From assembly GCF_000178855.1 (NCBI RefSeq), contig NZ_ADVG01000001.1:2951481-3015480 (forward strand): 64,000 nucleotides of DNA, written 5' to 3'. Under the pieces are notes generated by a model that was not told where the DNA came from, made no database searches, and worked only from the letters and a program-made list of their open reading frames with translations. Made by a program: the position numbers and the translations under genes. Below are positions 36,151 through 44,522 of the stretch, in pieces (position 1 is the stretch's first letter; each line of letters begins with the position of its first letter). The DNA is from Ktedonobacter racemifer DSM 44963. Its GTDB lineage: Bacteria > Chloroflexota > Ktedonobacteria > Ktedonobacterales > Ktedonobacteraceae.

Positions 36151-36798
36151 TCAAGACTCTAATACTTCGTCTATCAGGCCGTACTCTACGGCCTGGTGCG
36201 CTGTCATATAGTTATCGCGATCCGAGTCCTGGGCAATGCGCTCGACGGGCTGTCCAGTATGCTTAGCCAGGAGTTCGTTGAGTTCGCTGCGCGTGCGAAT
36301 AATTTCACGCGCCTCGATCTCGATGTCGGAGGCCTGGCCCGCGATCTCGCCCGAGATCAATGGCTGGTGAATCAGAATGGTCGAGTTGGGTAAAGAGAAG
36401 CGCTTTCCCTTCGCGCCGCCCGCGAGCAGGACTGAAGCCATGCTCATGGCCATGCCCACGCAGACTGTCGAGACATCCGGCTTGATATACTGCATGGTGT
36501 CATAGATGGCCAGACCCGCCGTGACGCTTCCCCCTGGCGAATTGAGATACAGGCTGATGTCCTGCGAAGAGTCCTCGTGCTCCAGGTAGAGCAGGAGCAT
36601 GATCGTCTGGTAAGCCACCATATCATCAATAGGCTTGCCGATCAAGATGATACGATCCTTTAACAGCAGGTCTTCAATGCCATAGCTGCCCTCACGCCCC
36701 CCGCGATACTCATTGCGAATAGAGGGAATCGAGCGCAAACCCTCGCGCTGCCGCCGGGGATCGTGGGGGTATACAATGCTATCCATGATTTCTACCAT
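36151..36798 (-). CDS. clpP: ATP-dependent Clp protease proteolytic subunit ClpP (active form)
   Basis: 215 residues. Catalytic triad present: Ser in VGMAMSMASVLLAGG, His in STILIHQPL, Asp in DRDNYMTAHQAVEYGLIDE. It forms the barrel that degrades proteins delivered by ClpX/ClpC. It starts 17 bp after the stop of the sister gene at 36816, so the two are one operon and probably form one mixed complex. Confidence 0.93.
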   Translation of the reverse strand: MVEIMDSIVYPHDPRRQREGLRSIPSIRNEYRGGREGSYGIEDLLLKDRIILIGKPIDDMVAYQTIMLLLYLEHEDSSQDISLYLNSPGGSVTAGLAIYDTMQYIKPDVSTVCVGMAMSMASVLLAGGAKGKRFSLPNSTILIHQPLISGEIAGQASDIEIEAREIIRTRSELNELLAKHTGQPVERIAQDSDRDNYMTAHQAVEYGLIDEVLES

Positions 36799-36815
36799 AT
36801 TTGCTGCCTTTCCGC

Positions 36816-37484
36816 TTACTGCGCCAATTCCTCGCGTGTAATCACTTCGTCGACCAGGCCGTACTCGACTGCTTCCTTCGCCGTCATGTAGCGCCTGCGG
36901 TCGGCGTCCTGCATAACCTGGTCGACGCTTTTGCCAGTATGTTCGGCCAGAATCTCGTACAAACTCTGGCGCTGGCGTAGCAGCTCATGGGCGCGAATCT
37001 CGATGTCGCTGGCCTGGCCTTTGACCGAACTTAAGGGCTGATGCAGAACGACCTGCGAGTGCGGCAGGATAAAGCGCTTGCCTTTGGTGCCCGCTGCGAG
37101 CAGCACAGCGGCCACGCCCTGCGCCGCCCCCAGGCAGACCGTCGTGATCTCTGGCTTCAGGTAGCGCATCGTATCATAGATGCCCAGGCCATAGTAGAGG
37201 TTGCCATCCAGGGAGCCATGACAATTTATATACAGGCTAATCTCTTTGGAGGCATCGTCACTCTCAAGGTAGAGCAGGACGCCAATCAGGTAGTTAGCAA
37301 TTTCATCATTGATAAAGGGAGGCACAAAAACAATCCGCTCTTTCAGCAAGCGCGAGGGAACTTCATTGATACGTGCGGATTCTCTGCGGTACGAGGCCAT
37401 ATTCTCAATAGAGGGGAATGGCTGCCTTGCTTGCGCGAGGATATCGCCCTCTTCATTGCCGGGAGTTCTCCTGGCTACGTCCAT
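36816..37484 (-). CDS. ClpP paralogue lacking the catalytic Ser and Asp (ClpR-like)
   Basis: 222 residues from ATG 37484 (AAAGGAGATGTT upstream). The ClpP fold is intact (PPFINDEIANYLIGVLLYLE, VVLHQPLSS with the His). However, the active-site Ser position reads CLGAAQGVAAVLL (Gly for Ser), and the Asp position reads DADRRRYM (Arg for Asp). The N-terminus has a 35-residue extension before the core. It is probably a structural subunit paired with the active ClpP encoded directly downstream, as with cyanobacterial/plastid ClpR. Confidence 0.88.
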   Translation of the reverse strand: MDVARRTPGNEEGDILAQARQPFPSIENMASYRRESARINEVPSRLLKERIVFVPPFINDEIANYLIGVLLYLESDDASKEISLYINCHGSLDGNLYYGLGIYDTMRYLKPEITTVCLGAAQGVAAVLLAAGTKGKRFILPHSQVVLHQPLSSVKGQASDIEIRAHELLRQRQSLYEILAEHTGKSVDQVMQDADRRRYMTAKEAVEYGLVDEVITREELAQ

Positions 37485-37568
37485 AACATCTCCTTTGCTT
37501 CTCTCGTGCGAACCCGGTTCGGCCTGAGTAGTGCAATCCTGTAAGAGATACATTACATGTTTGATCGT

Positions 37569-37597
37569 ATGATAATTTAAGAATAGACATGTGTCAA
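37569..37597 (-). promoter_or_regulatory. Promoter of the clpR-like/clpP operon
   Basis: On the minus strand, TTGACA (37592-37597), 17-bp spacer, TATCAT (37569-37574), about 85 bp upstream of the first start codon. Confidence 0.75.
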
Positions 37598-37609
37598 TAT
37601 GATTTAAAT

Positions 37610-37677
37610 TGAAGATTGAAAGAGGTAGCGTATGAGCGGGCGACCGCCTGCTCATACGCTACCTCTTTCAATCTTCA
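37610..37677. terminator. 33-bp hairpin after the epimerase gene
   Basis: Arms of 33 bp with one mismatch and a 2-nt centre (GAAAGAGGTAGCGTATGAGC core). It ends 13 bp beyond the epimerase stop and just upstream of the clp promoter. Confidence 0.8.
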
Positions 37678-37690
37678 TCAATACGAAACT

Positions 37691-38704
37691 TTAGCGGGGT
37701 TTGACACCGAGGCCGGGTCCCTCGGGGAGGACCAGTTTGCCTTGCTCGACGGTGACGCCGGTATAGGGATCGTCGTCAATGAGCAGGTTGCCATCGAGGT
37801 CCGCGTAGTCGACCAATGGTGTCAGGTGGGCAGCGGCGGTGATGGCGAGCGAGCTCTCGATCATACAGCCAAGCATAATCTTTAAGTCGTGCGCGCGCGC
37901 GACATGGATCATCTTCAGGATCTGGGTGATACCATTGCTCTTCATCAGCTTCAGATTGATGCCATCAACGCACTCGCTCAGGCGAGGAATATCCGTCAGG
38001 GCCACGGCGCTCTCGTCCGCGATAATGGGCAGGGACACATTATCGCGAATCAGCTTGAGGCCTGCCAGATCGTGCGCGGGGATGGGCTGCTCCACAAATT
38101 CAATATTGTAGGGCGCAATGGCATTAATATTTTTGATCGCTTCCTTAGGCGTCCAGCCAGCATTCGCATCCACGCGAATGACCGCGGAAGAGACCTCGCG
38201 AATAGCCTTGATGATCTCCAGGTCCTGTTTGGTACCAACCTTGATCTTCAAAATAGGGAAGTCCTTAGCGAGCAGAGCCTTCTTAGCCATCTCGGTGGGT
38301 GTATCGATACCAATGGTAAAGGAAGTGTAGGGCGTGCGTGCCGGATCGAGGCCCAGGAGTTTATAGAGCGGCACCCCCAGCTGCTTGCCCACAAGATCAT
38401 AGAGCGCCATATTCACGGCAGCCTTCGCGGCGGGATTACGACCAATCACCTTGTCCAGGCGGCTCATAATGTCATCGATCACAAATGGATCGTCGCCCAG
38501 GTTGCCCGCGAAGAGTGAGATACAGGCCAGAACGGTCTCGACACTCTCGCCATAGTAGCGGCTGGGCGCGGCCTCGCCATATCCAATATGCTCGCCATAC
38601 GTTAGTTGTACCTCCGCGTTCGCGGCGACATGCTGCACTGAGCGCGCGATACGAAAAGGCGTAGTCAGCTTGAGATCAATAGGCTTCGCGTCAATATGGA
38701 TCAT
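37691..38704 (-). CDS. Enolase-superfamily dipeptide/N-acyl-glutamate epimerase
   Basis: 337 residues. Mandelate-racemase-type barrel with KxK acid/base (FPILKIKVGT), metal ligands Asp/Glu/Asp (VIRVDANAGW, EFVEQP, IADES), second Lys (INLKLMKSNG) and the C-terminal DLDGNLLIDDDPY typical of L-Ala-D/L-Glu epimerases. DgcA, the N-acetyl-D-Glu racemase, belongs to the same family. With the DUF1611 gene nearby, either peptidoglycan dipeptide recycling or D-Glu use is likely. Confidence 0.87.
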   Translation of the reverse strand: MIHIDAKPIDLKLTTPFRIARSVQHVAANAEVQLTYGEHIGYGEAAPSRYYGESVETVLACISLFAGNLGDDPFVIDDIMSRLDKVIGRNPAAKAAVNMALYDLVGKQLGVPLYKLLGLDPARTPYTSFTIGIDTPTEMAKKALLAKDFPILKIKVGTKQDLEIIKAIREVSSAVIRVDANAGWTPKEAIKNINAIAPYNIEFVEQPIPAHDLAGLKLIRDNVSLPIIADESAVALTDIPRLSECVDGINLKLMKSNGITQILKMIHVARAHDLKIMLGCMIESSLAITAAAHLTPLVDYADLDGNLLIDDDPYTGVTVEQGKLVLPEGPGLGVKPR

Positions 38705-38810
38705 ATGCTCCTCTTTCCTCGTCTAACAGATGTATAGGTTCTCTATATTCTAGCAGCCAGACAAGCCGAATGGAAAGAGTGAGAACAGAGCCTCTCATTC
38801 TCCTCTGGCG

Positions 38811-38921
38811 TTCGCCTCGGCTCGCAAGCTCACGGGGTAAGGTGTGCCTGGTAGTGGGATGGCGGAGCCATCCCACTACCAGGCACACCTTACCCCGTGA
38901 GCGCCACAGGCGCGAAAAGTC
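38811..38921. repeat. Family D palindrome, copy 3
   Basis: Interior arms 38828-38863 and 38867-38902, perfect over 36 bp with loop GGA. The edges CTCGGCTCGC and GAGCGCCACAGGCGCGA match the 27412 copy, while the interior is different. Confidence 0.8.
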
Positions 38922-38965
38922 AAGCCCCGAGAGAGAGCGAGAAGGTCTCCTCCTTTGAAACAAAG

Positions 38966-41716
38966 CTACGCGGCTTCAATCTCACCGCTTTCAATCTGGC
39001 TCTGGATCAGTTGGGCATAGTAGCCTCCTCGACGCAGGAGCCTTTCATGAGACCCCTGCTCTACAATACGCCCTTGATCCAGCACCAGAATCAGATCCGC
39101 GTTGCGAATGGTGCTTAAGCGATGCGCAATGACGACCTGCGTACAGGAGAAGCGAGAGAGATTTTGTTCTACCGCGCGTTCGGTTGTGACATCGAGCGCG
39201 CTAGTTGCCTCATCTAATAAAAGGACTGCTGGTTGGTGAGCCAGGGCACGAGCCAGAGCCAATCGCTGGCGCTGCCCACCGGAAAAGGAACTTCCTCCCT
39301 CAGACATGACCGTTTCATACCCCATGGGCATCTTCTCGATATCCTCATGGATAGCTGCCAATTGTGCTGCTCTCATCACATGTGCCAAGTCCATCTCTGG
39401 ATGATTGAGCGCGATGTTTTCGCGTAAGGAGCCACTAAAAATGAAGGATTCTTGCAGAACAACTCCAAATTGACTGCGAACATCGCGATAGTTCAACTCT
39501 TGCAGTGGTATTCCATCAAACGAGATCGTGCCTTGCGTTGGCGTGAGCAGCCCAATCAACAATTTCCCCAACGTACTTTTGCCTGAGCCTGTTCTCCCGA
39601 CCAGCGCAACCCGCTGCCCAGGAGCAATATTCACCGTAATATCTTTCAAAATCAGCGGCGTTTGTGGCGCGTACTGGAAACTCACATTGCCAACCTCGAT
39701 GCGACCAGTCAGCGTTGGCGGTGTACGCACCTGCTGCGGATCTTGTTCAGGTTCGGCCTCAAGCACATCGGCGATACGCTCGAAGTGGGCGCCAGCAATC
39801 TGCAATTTCTGTCCACTCGATGCAAGCGAACTGAGCGGCATCAGGAAGAGATTTGCCAGCGTATTGAGCGCGAACATCGTGCCAAGAGGCATCGTGCCAT
39901 TGATGACTTGCAGCGTTCCTATCCAGAGCAAGAGCGTGGGGGATAGATTGTAGAGCAATTCGAAGATCACCCCAATCAACGAGACCAGATAATTGCGGCG
40001 AATAGAGATATTCATCTGCTCAAAGTACAAATTCGTCCAGCGGTCGAATGCGCGCTCTTCAGCACCAGCAGCCTTGAGGGTAGCGATACCTGCCAAGGTT
40101 TCGTTCAGGTAGCCCTGCGCTTTCCCCTGAGCTATGAGTTCGCGTTGCATAAGCCTGCGCACAGATGGAGCAGTGAGCAGTAGCAAGCCAATCTGAAATG
40201 CGCCAATGAGTACCGTCACGCCCGCGATCAGTTTGGATAACCAGATCAAGGCAATCAGAGAAAGAAGCACACTGCTGCTATCGAGTACCGTCGAGACCAA
40301 TTGGCTGGAGAGAAGATCGCGGATCGCAGCGTTACTGCTCATACGAGAAAGTAAGTCACCACTTAAGCGAAGCTGGAAAAAGCGATATGGCAAACTGAGC
40401 AAATGGGTAAAGAAGTGCTGCGTCATTTGCACGTCAATGCGCGTTTGCAGATAAATAATCAACGTGGCACGCAAAAGCTTCGTGATGCCTTGCGCGAGAA
40501 TCAGCAGGAGCATTCCCACACCAAGCAGCATGAGAAGATCTCGATTCGCGGATGGAATGATCGCATCGACCGCCACTGCTGTCAGAAGGGGGGCGCAGAG
40601 GCCAAGCAACTGCAATAACAGCGATGCAGCAATGATTTGGACAAGAATGCCGCGGAGAGACAGCATGGAACGCGCATACGTCCTCAGGGAGAAAGAATGC
40701 TGGGAAGATTGTTGCGTAAACTGAGGTCCTGGCTCGACCATAAGGACCACGCCCGTGAAGCCTTCTGCAAACTCGGCGTGTGTGATGCGTCGACGCCCAA
40801 CGGCTGGATCAACAAGGTCAACAGACCTCTTCGACCAGCGTTCAACAACCACAAAATGATTAAACTCCCAGTGTATGATAGCCGGAAGGGAGACAAAACG
40901 GAAATCCTCGACCTTTAAAGAGACCGCGCGCACCTTGCATCCATACTGGCGCGCGGATTTCGCAATGGCACGCGCGGACAAGCCATCCCGACCGACGCCA
41001 CAACGCTCCTGAACATCTGAAACACTGGTGACATATCCATAATAGGTGAGAATCATCGCCAGGCAGGCCGCTCCACATTCAACTGCGGTCATCTGTCTCA
41101 TTTCAGGAACGCGACGGAGGTGCTTTACACGGCGAGGACGAGCAGAATCCTGGGTGCGCGTTTTCTCTGTTGTTTGTCGCGGTTGCTCGTGCTCCTGCGA
41201 GGGTCGCACCGAGGGATCGGGCCGACGTTGAGAAGCGTTGGCGACATCGACCCGCTGTCTCTCCTGTAACGTCCCAGCCTCTTTCTGTCGGCTGGGGAGT
41301 GACAGGATGGCCGGATGCGTCGTACTGTGCTTCCCAGTCTGCGGACTGGGTGAAACTGATCTCGAGACGCCTGTGCTTCTGTGATGGCTAGGTAGGGAGA
41401 GCAAACGCGGCCTCGAAGGTGTCTGCATTTCTTCAGTTGAGAATAAGCGCGAGGGATCAATCACTATGGTTTTAAGAGATACCACAGGTAGTGCAGACTC
41501 TGCCACAAGTTCTTTGAGTGCCCTCATAGGATGGGTGGGAGTTTCAGCGCTAGTGCGTGTCGGAGAAACTGGCTCACACGGCAAACATCCACTATCCCCC
41601 TGTTCATGGCTAGGTAATGATAATCGAGGCTGCACAGCTTTCTGCCTCTTGCTCGTCTGATGGGCATCATAAATAGCTCGAGCGGTGTCATATCCCTTCG
41701 GTATATGTTTTTCCAT
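38966..41716 (-). CDS. C39 peptidase-ABC transporter (bacteriocin exporter)
   Basis: 916 residues from ATG 41716 (GGGGA about 10 bp upstream). Residues 1-200 are an unusual Pro/Ser/Arg-rich extension with three LSLPS motifs. The C39 domain (about 205-335) has catalytic Cys in MTAVECGAACLAM and His in IHWEFNHFVVVERW. Six membrane helices span about 375-650. The ATPase carries GRTGSGKST (Walker A), FSGGQRQRLALARAL and LLLDEATSAL. It cleaves double-glycine leaders and exports the peptide; the substrate is very likely the precursor at 42593-42841. Confidence 0.93.
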   Translation of the reverse strand: MEKHIPKGYDTARAIYDAHQTSKRQKAVQPRLSLPSHEQGDSGCLPCEPVSPTRTSAETPTHPMRALKELVAESALPVVSLKTIVIDPSRLFSTEEMQTPSRPRLLSLPSHHRSTGVSRSVSPSPQTGKHSTTHPAILSLPSRQKEAGTLQERQRVDVANASQRRPDPSVRPSQEHEQPRQTTEKTRTQDSARPRRVKHLRRVPEMRQMTAVECGAACLAMILTYYGYVTSVSDVQERCGVGRDGLSARAIAKSARQYGCKVRAVSLKVEDFRFVSLPAIIHWEFNHFVVVERWSKRSVDLVDPAVGRRRITHAEFAEGFTGVVLMVEPGPQFTQQSSQHSFSLRTYARSMLSLRGILVQIIAASLLLQLLGLCAPLLTAVAVDAIIPSANRDLLMLLGVGMLLLILAQGITKLLRATLIIYLQTRIDVQMTQHFFTHLLSLPYRFFQLRLSGDLLSRMSSNAAIRDLLSSQLVSTVLDSSSVLLSLIALIWLSKLIAGVTVLIGAFQIGLLLLTAPSVRRLMQRELIAQGKAQGYLNETLAGIATLKAAGAEERAFDRWTNLYFEQMNISIRRNYLVSLIGVIFELLYNLSPTLLLWIGTLQVINGTMPLGTMFALNTLANLFLMPLSSLASSGQKLQIAGAHFERIADVLEAEPEQDPQQVRTPPTLTGRIEVGNVSFQYAPQTPLILKDITVNIAPGQRVALVGRTGSGKSTLGKLLIGLLTPTQGTISFDGIPLQELNYRDVRSQFGVVLQESFIFSGSLRENIALNHPEMDLAHVMRAAQLAAIHEDIEKMPMGYETVMSEGGSSFSGGQRQRLALARALAHQPAVLLLDEATSALDVTTERAVEQNLSRFSCTQVVIAHRLSTIRNADLILVLDQGRIVEQGSHERLLRRGGYYAQLIQSQIESGEIEAA

Positions 41717-41840
41717 AAGCACAGCATCCCCTATGAATGTATTCTCCCCCTGGTAACGAAAAAGCAGGGTTAGGAACGTGAAACTACGCCCCTTTAAAGT
41801 GGTCATACATATCGAAACAGCTGACACCTTGTGTTTCCAA

Positions 41841-42416
41841 CTACGAAACGAGTTGGTTGAGGCCAGGCAACAGAGAAAGCACACTCTGTGATCCAACCCG
41901 GACACGAGCTGAAAATGTACTCCCTGCGTAGAGATCGGCTGAGAGAGTAGCATCAAGGCGTATAACCGCCGTTACAGAAGGCTCCGCAACCATCGATGCG
42001 CTTTCACCTTGAAGCTGAAAACGAGTGCGTATATCCAGAGGACTCATCACACGTGGCTCAAGGGACGCAACGACACCTTTACAGGGTGTTGCCTTTGGGC
42101 CAACACGTACGTCGACAAGTTGACCAGGATGTATCTGCTTCTGTTGGCTCGTTGGCACAAAGAGCACCGCGACGATGATCGCTCCATGTGTGGAGTTTTG
42201 TCGCGTCACAATCCCCTGCCCTTCCACGAAAACCGGGACCTGCGCTCTCCACGCCAACAAACCTGCCCCCAGAAAAAAAAGCAAGAGCAGCCAGGCGAAA
42301 ATCCACACTGGAGGTCTCGACAGGCGTAGGATGATGCCCTGTTTTTGCTTCTGAAGATACCGTTTATACGCATCTTCGCGAAAAATCGAACGATTTGAAG
42401 AGGTCATAGAAAACAT
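41841..42416 (-). CDS. Short HlyD-like membrane-fusion protein
   Basis: 191 residues (ATG 42416, or 42407). An N-terminal cytosolic stretch leads to one transmembrane helix (WIFAWLLLLFFLGAGLLAWR). Then follows a periplasmic-adaptor-like beta region (GQGIVTRQNSTHGAIIVAVL, HPGQLVDVRVGP), as in NHLM/bacteriocin secretion proteins. It is much shorter than classical HlyD (over 400) and lacks the long coiled coil, consistent with a single-membrane envelope. It lies between precursor and exporter in one operon. Confidence 0.75.
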   Translation of the reverse strand: MFSMTSSNRSIFREDAYKRYLQKQKQGIILRLSRPPVWIFAWLLLLFFLGAGLLAWRAQVPVFVEGQGIVTRQNSTHGAIIVAVLFVPTSQQKQIHPGQLVDVRVGPKATPCKGVVASLEPRVMSPLDIRTRFQLQGESASMVAEPSVTAVIRLDATLSADLYAGSTFSARVRVGSQSVLSLLPGLNQLVS

Positions 42417-42427
42417 GGTACACTAAG

Positions 42428-42512
42428 GGCCAGTTGGTAAGTGCGTGAAACACCTTACCAACCGGCTGGAGAACTCTACTCGTAATGCATTTCCCAGTGA
42501 CTACGAGTAGAG
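42428..42512 (-). promoter_or_regulatory. Two tandem hairpins between precursor and hlyD-like gene
   Basis: Hairpin 1 is CCAGTTGGTAAG / CTTACCAACCGG (42430-42466). Hairpin 2 is CTCTACTCGTA / TACGAGTAGAG (42474-42512). Neither has a strong T-run. Their place after a peptide gene suggests partial termination or mRNA protection, giving more precursor than exporter. Confidence 0.55.
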
Positions 42513-42592
42513 CAGCATTTCAGAAATCATATGATAGACCACATAAAAAAACGTCTAGATGTTTTCCCTGCGTTCCATCAGTCAATGCGTTG

Positions 42593-42841
42593 CTAGAAGC
42601 CGAGATCAGTGCCAAGACTAAGGTTCACGCTACCAGCAGGAGTCTGTGCGCCAATGTTCGCACCACCCGTCACATGAGGGAGGCTTGTTGAAGTCGCCGT
42701 CGTCGTGGCATTCGAAACCGTGCCGTTGACTGTATTCAAGGCCGAGCCCAGGATACCGCCAAATAGACCGGAGCCACCAGCAACCTGGTCCAGATCCTCA
42801 TCACTCAACTCCTGGAACATGATCTTCTTCTCGTCGAACAT
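42593..42841 (-). CDS. Double-glycine-leader bacteriocin precursor
   Basis: 82 residues, ribosome-binding site AAGGAGG 6 bp before ATG. The leader MFDEKKIMFQELSDEDLDQV ends in AGG, the classic LSxxELxxVxGG pattern recognised by C39 proteases. That leaves a 59-residue core that starts SGLFGGILGSAL and is rich in Gly, Ala, Thr and Ser (TTTATSTS) with no Cys. A Gly-rich hydrophobic start followed by Thr/Asn repeats suggests a class II, unmodified, possibly membrane-active peptide. The function as toxin is inferred from context. Confidence 0.82.
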   Translation of the reverse strand: MFDEKKIMFQELSDEDLDQVAGGSGLFGGILGSALNTVNGTVSNATTTATSTSLPHVTGGANIGAQTPAGSVNLSLGTDLGF

Positions 42842-43293
42842 AAAATCCTCCTTGACAAACTACTAAAAACGAGTGATCGGCCATCTTTCCTTAGATGGGT
42901 CACCATTCTCAAGTTCAGGTCGATCAGCCTTCCCATAACCAGGCATCATAGCAACTGTCCGCATGGAGTCGCGATGGAAGAGTATGGGAAGCGACCTTTT
43001 CCAAGTGTCCAAGAACATTCCCACTACATAGGCGTTCTTGAAACTATGGATAGTATACCTATCTCAAAATAGTCTTTAGCTCACGTCATCTTCAGTGTAG
43101 CCGGATGGTACTACTAATTGGCGATAAAATCCACAAAGGATGAGTTTCTCCAATGCAATATACTCAGCATTATTAATAAATCAATATCTTTTATTTATCG
43201 CTCTATAAGCTAGAAAGTAGAGCTTCCTCTTCTCTTCGCACCGTGAATATGAAGCCCCCCCTTTGATACACCCGCGGCTATATCCTGGCACGC
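42842..43293. other. 452-bp leader region of the bacteriocin operon
   Basis: AT-rich and gene-free. On the minus strand, TTGATT (43179-43184), 16-bp spacer and TATATT (43157-43162) is a possible promoter, leaving a long leader of about 310 nt. I see no riboswitch-like fold. Confidence 0.4.
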
Positions 43294-44328
43294 TTAATGG
43301 TTATGCCGCTTTAGGAGTAGCGCTGTTTGATGATAGCCTACGCCAACTGCCGCGAGCACCAGGTAGTCAGCCGCGATATTCAAATAATGGTAGGCAAGTG
43401 TGACTGGATAGGAGGCCAGGGTCAGGTTCCCAAACTGAGCCTGGGTGTCCAGATATTGTCCTGGTTGAAGACGCTCTGCCCAGTGATCCATCAACACTCG
43501 CGATGCCTGGTGGGTAATGAGGGCGATGTCCTTCCCCGTCAACCCATGTTTATTGAGCAAGGTTTGCACCATGGTGGGTATTCCCTCCATCGCGGATACC
43601 TGGAAGGAATAAATACCTGTATCCTCCGTAATTTTGTATGTCGCGCGCGGAGTATCGCGTGCTTGCATCGTCATCGCACCATATTGGAAACTCAGCGTTT
43701 GTGTTGCGTAGTCAATCAGTTCATAATCTGCATTTGGGCCAACGACAGCAGAGCCTGCCCCATCGCCAACACTGAGCGCATGCCCTTGCGTATAATCCAT
43801 ATAGTGGGTCCAGTTGGTCCCACAGGCGATCAAAGCGTGTGCGCTCCATCCCGCTGCAATGGCAGTACATGCTTCAAGCACACCAAGCAAAAAGGTACTA
43901 AATTCGTTATTGATAGGTACAACCAGGGTGTGGTTGGGAAGTTGGACGCCTTGATGCACCAGATAAAGGCTATTGGGTGTATAAAACTCTGGGACGGACG
44001 CATACCCATAGAGCCGATCAATCTCTTCTGGAGTGACCTGCGCCCGTTGGAGCGCTAACCGAGACGCTTCAACCATCAATGGTTCAAGCCGTTCACCTTG
44101 AGCCAGGTACCGCCTTTCTTTCATGCCCGTGAAGAGGTCCTTTTCGGCAATCCCCTGGGCATTTGCTATCGTGATTACCTGACGAAAAATAGGATCGTCA
44201 TTGCCGCGAATATGCGGCGGAACGCTAAAGCCGCAGCCTTTGATTCCGATGCGGTTCACGTTTTTCTTCTGCCTGCTCTGGAACATTTCCTTGGGCTGGC
44301 TAGCAAGATGTTTCAGTAACTGCTGCAT
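43294..44328 (-). CDS. KAS III-like (FabH-type) ketoacyl synthase
   Basis: 344 residues. Thiolase fold of the KAS III kind with the full triad: Cys in VLEACTAIAAGW, His in ITHQASRVLM and Asn in GNLTLASYPVTLAY. GDGAGSAVVG is the usual glycine loop. The N-terminus is about 25 residues longer than FabH. It is unlike housekeeping FabH in detail (LYGYASVPEFYTP), and its neighbour is a ThDP enzyme rather than fab genes, so it probably acts in a specialised condensation on an acyl-CoA. Confidence 0.82.
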   Translation of the reverse strand: MQQLLKHLASQPKEMFQSRQKKNVNRIGIKGCGFSVPPHIRGNDDPIFRQVITIANAQGIAEKDLFTGMKERRYLAQGERLEPLMVEASRLALQRAQVTPEEIDRLYGYASVPEFYTPNSLYLVHQGVQLPNHTLVVPINNEFSTFLLGVLEACTAIAAGWSAHALIACGTNWTHYMDYTQGHALSVGDGAGSAVVGPNADYELIDYATQTLSFQYGAMTMQARDTPRATYKITEDTGIYSFQVSAMEGIPTMVQTLLNKHGLTGKDIALITHQASRVLMDHWAERLQPGQYLDTQAQFGNLTLASYPVTLAYHYLNIAADYLVLAAVGVGYHQTALLLKRHNH

Positions 44329-44362
44329 GCCTGTTCTTCAATTTCTTTGCAATTTATTCATC

Positions 44363-44421
44363 TACATAGTGATGCCAGTAATGTACGCACCAATACATAG
44401 TGATGCCAGTAATGTACGCAC
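44363..44421. promoter_or_regulatory. 28-bp direct repeat pair upstream of the KAS III gene
   Basis: TACATAGTGATGCCAGTAAT followed by GTACGCAC occurs at 44363-44390 and again at 44394-44421, identical, period 31 bp (three helical turns). Each unit has a TACAT...ATGTA dyad. Operator-like. Confidence 0.6.
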
Positions 44422-44462
44422 AAAAAAAGGGTCACGCTGTTCCAAAATGAACATTCAAACAG

Positions 44463-44492
44463 GCCGCGAACCAGGTCAACCAGGTTCGCGGC
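44463..44492 (-). terminator. Hairpin after the ThDP-enzyme gene
   Basis: GCCGCGAACC and GGTTCGCGGC around a 10-nt loop, about 30 bp beyond the stop of the gene at 44523-46319; weak T-tract. Confidence 0.6.
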
Positions 44493-44522
44493 TACCGATG
44501 ACGTAGTGTCACGCTGCGGTGC

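Noticed and set aside
44363..44421. Possible CRISPR array (two direct repeats)
   Set aside because: Only two copies with a 3-bp spacer and no cas genes; better read as an operator. No CRISPR array was seen anywhere in the window.
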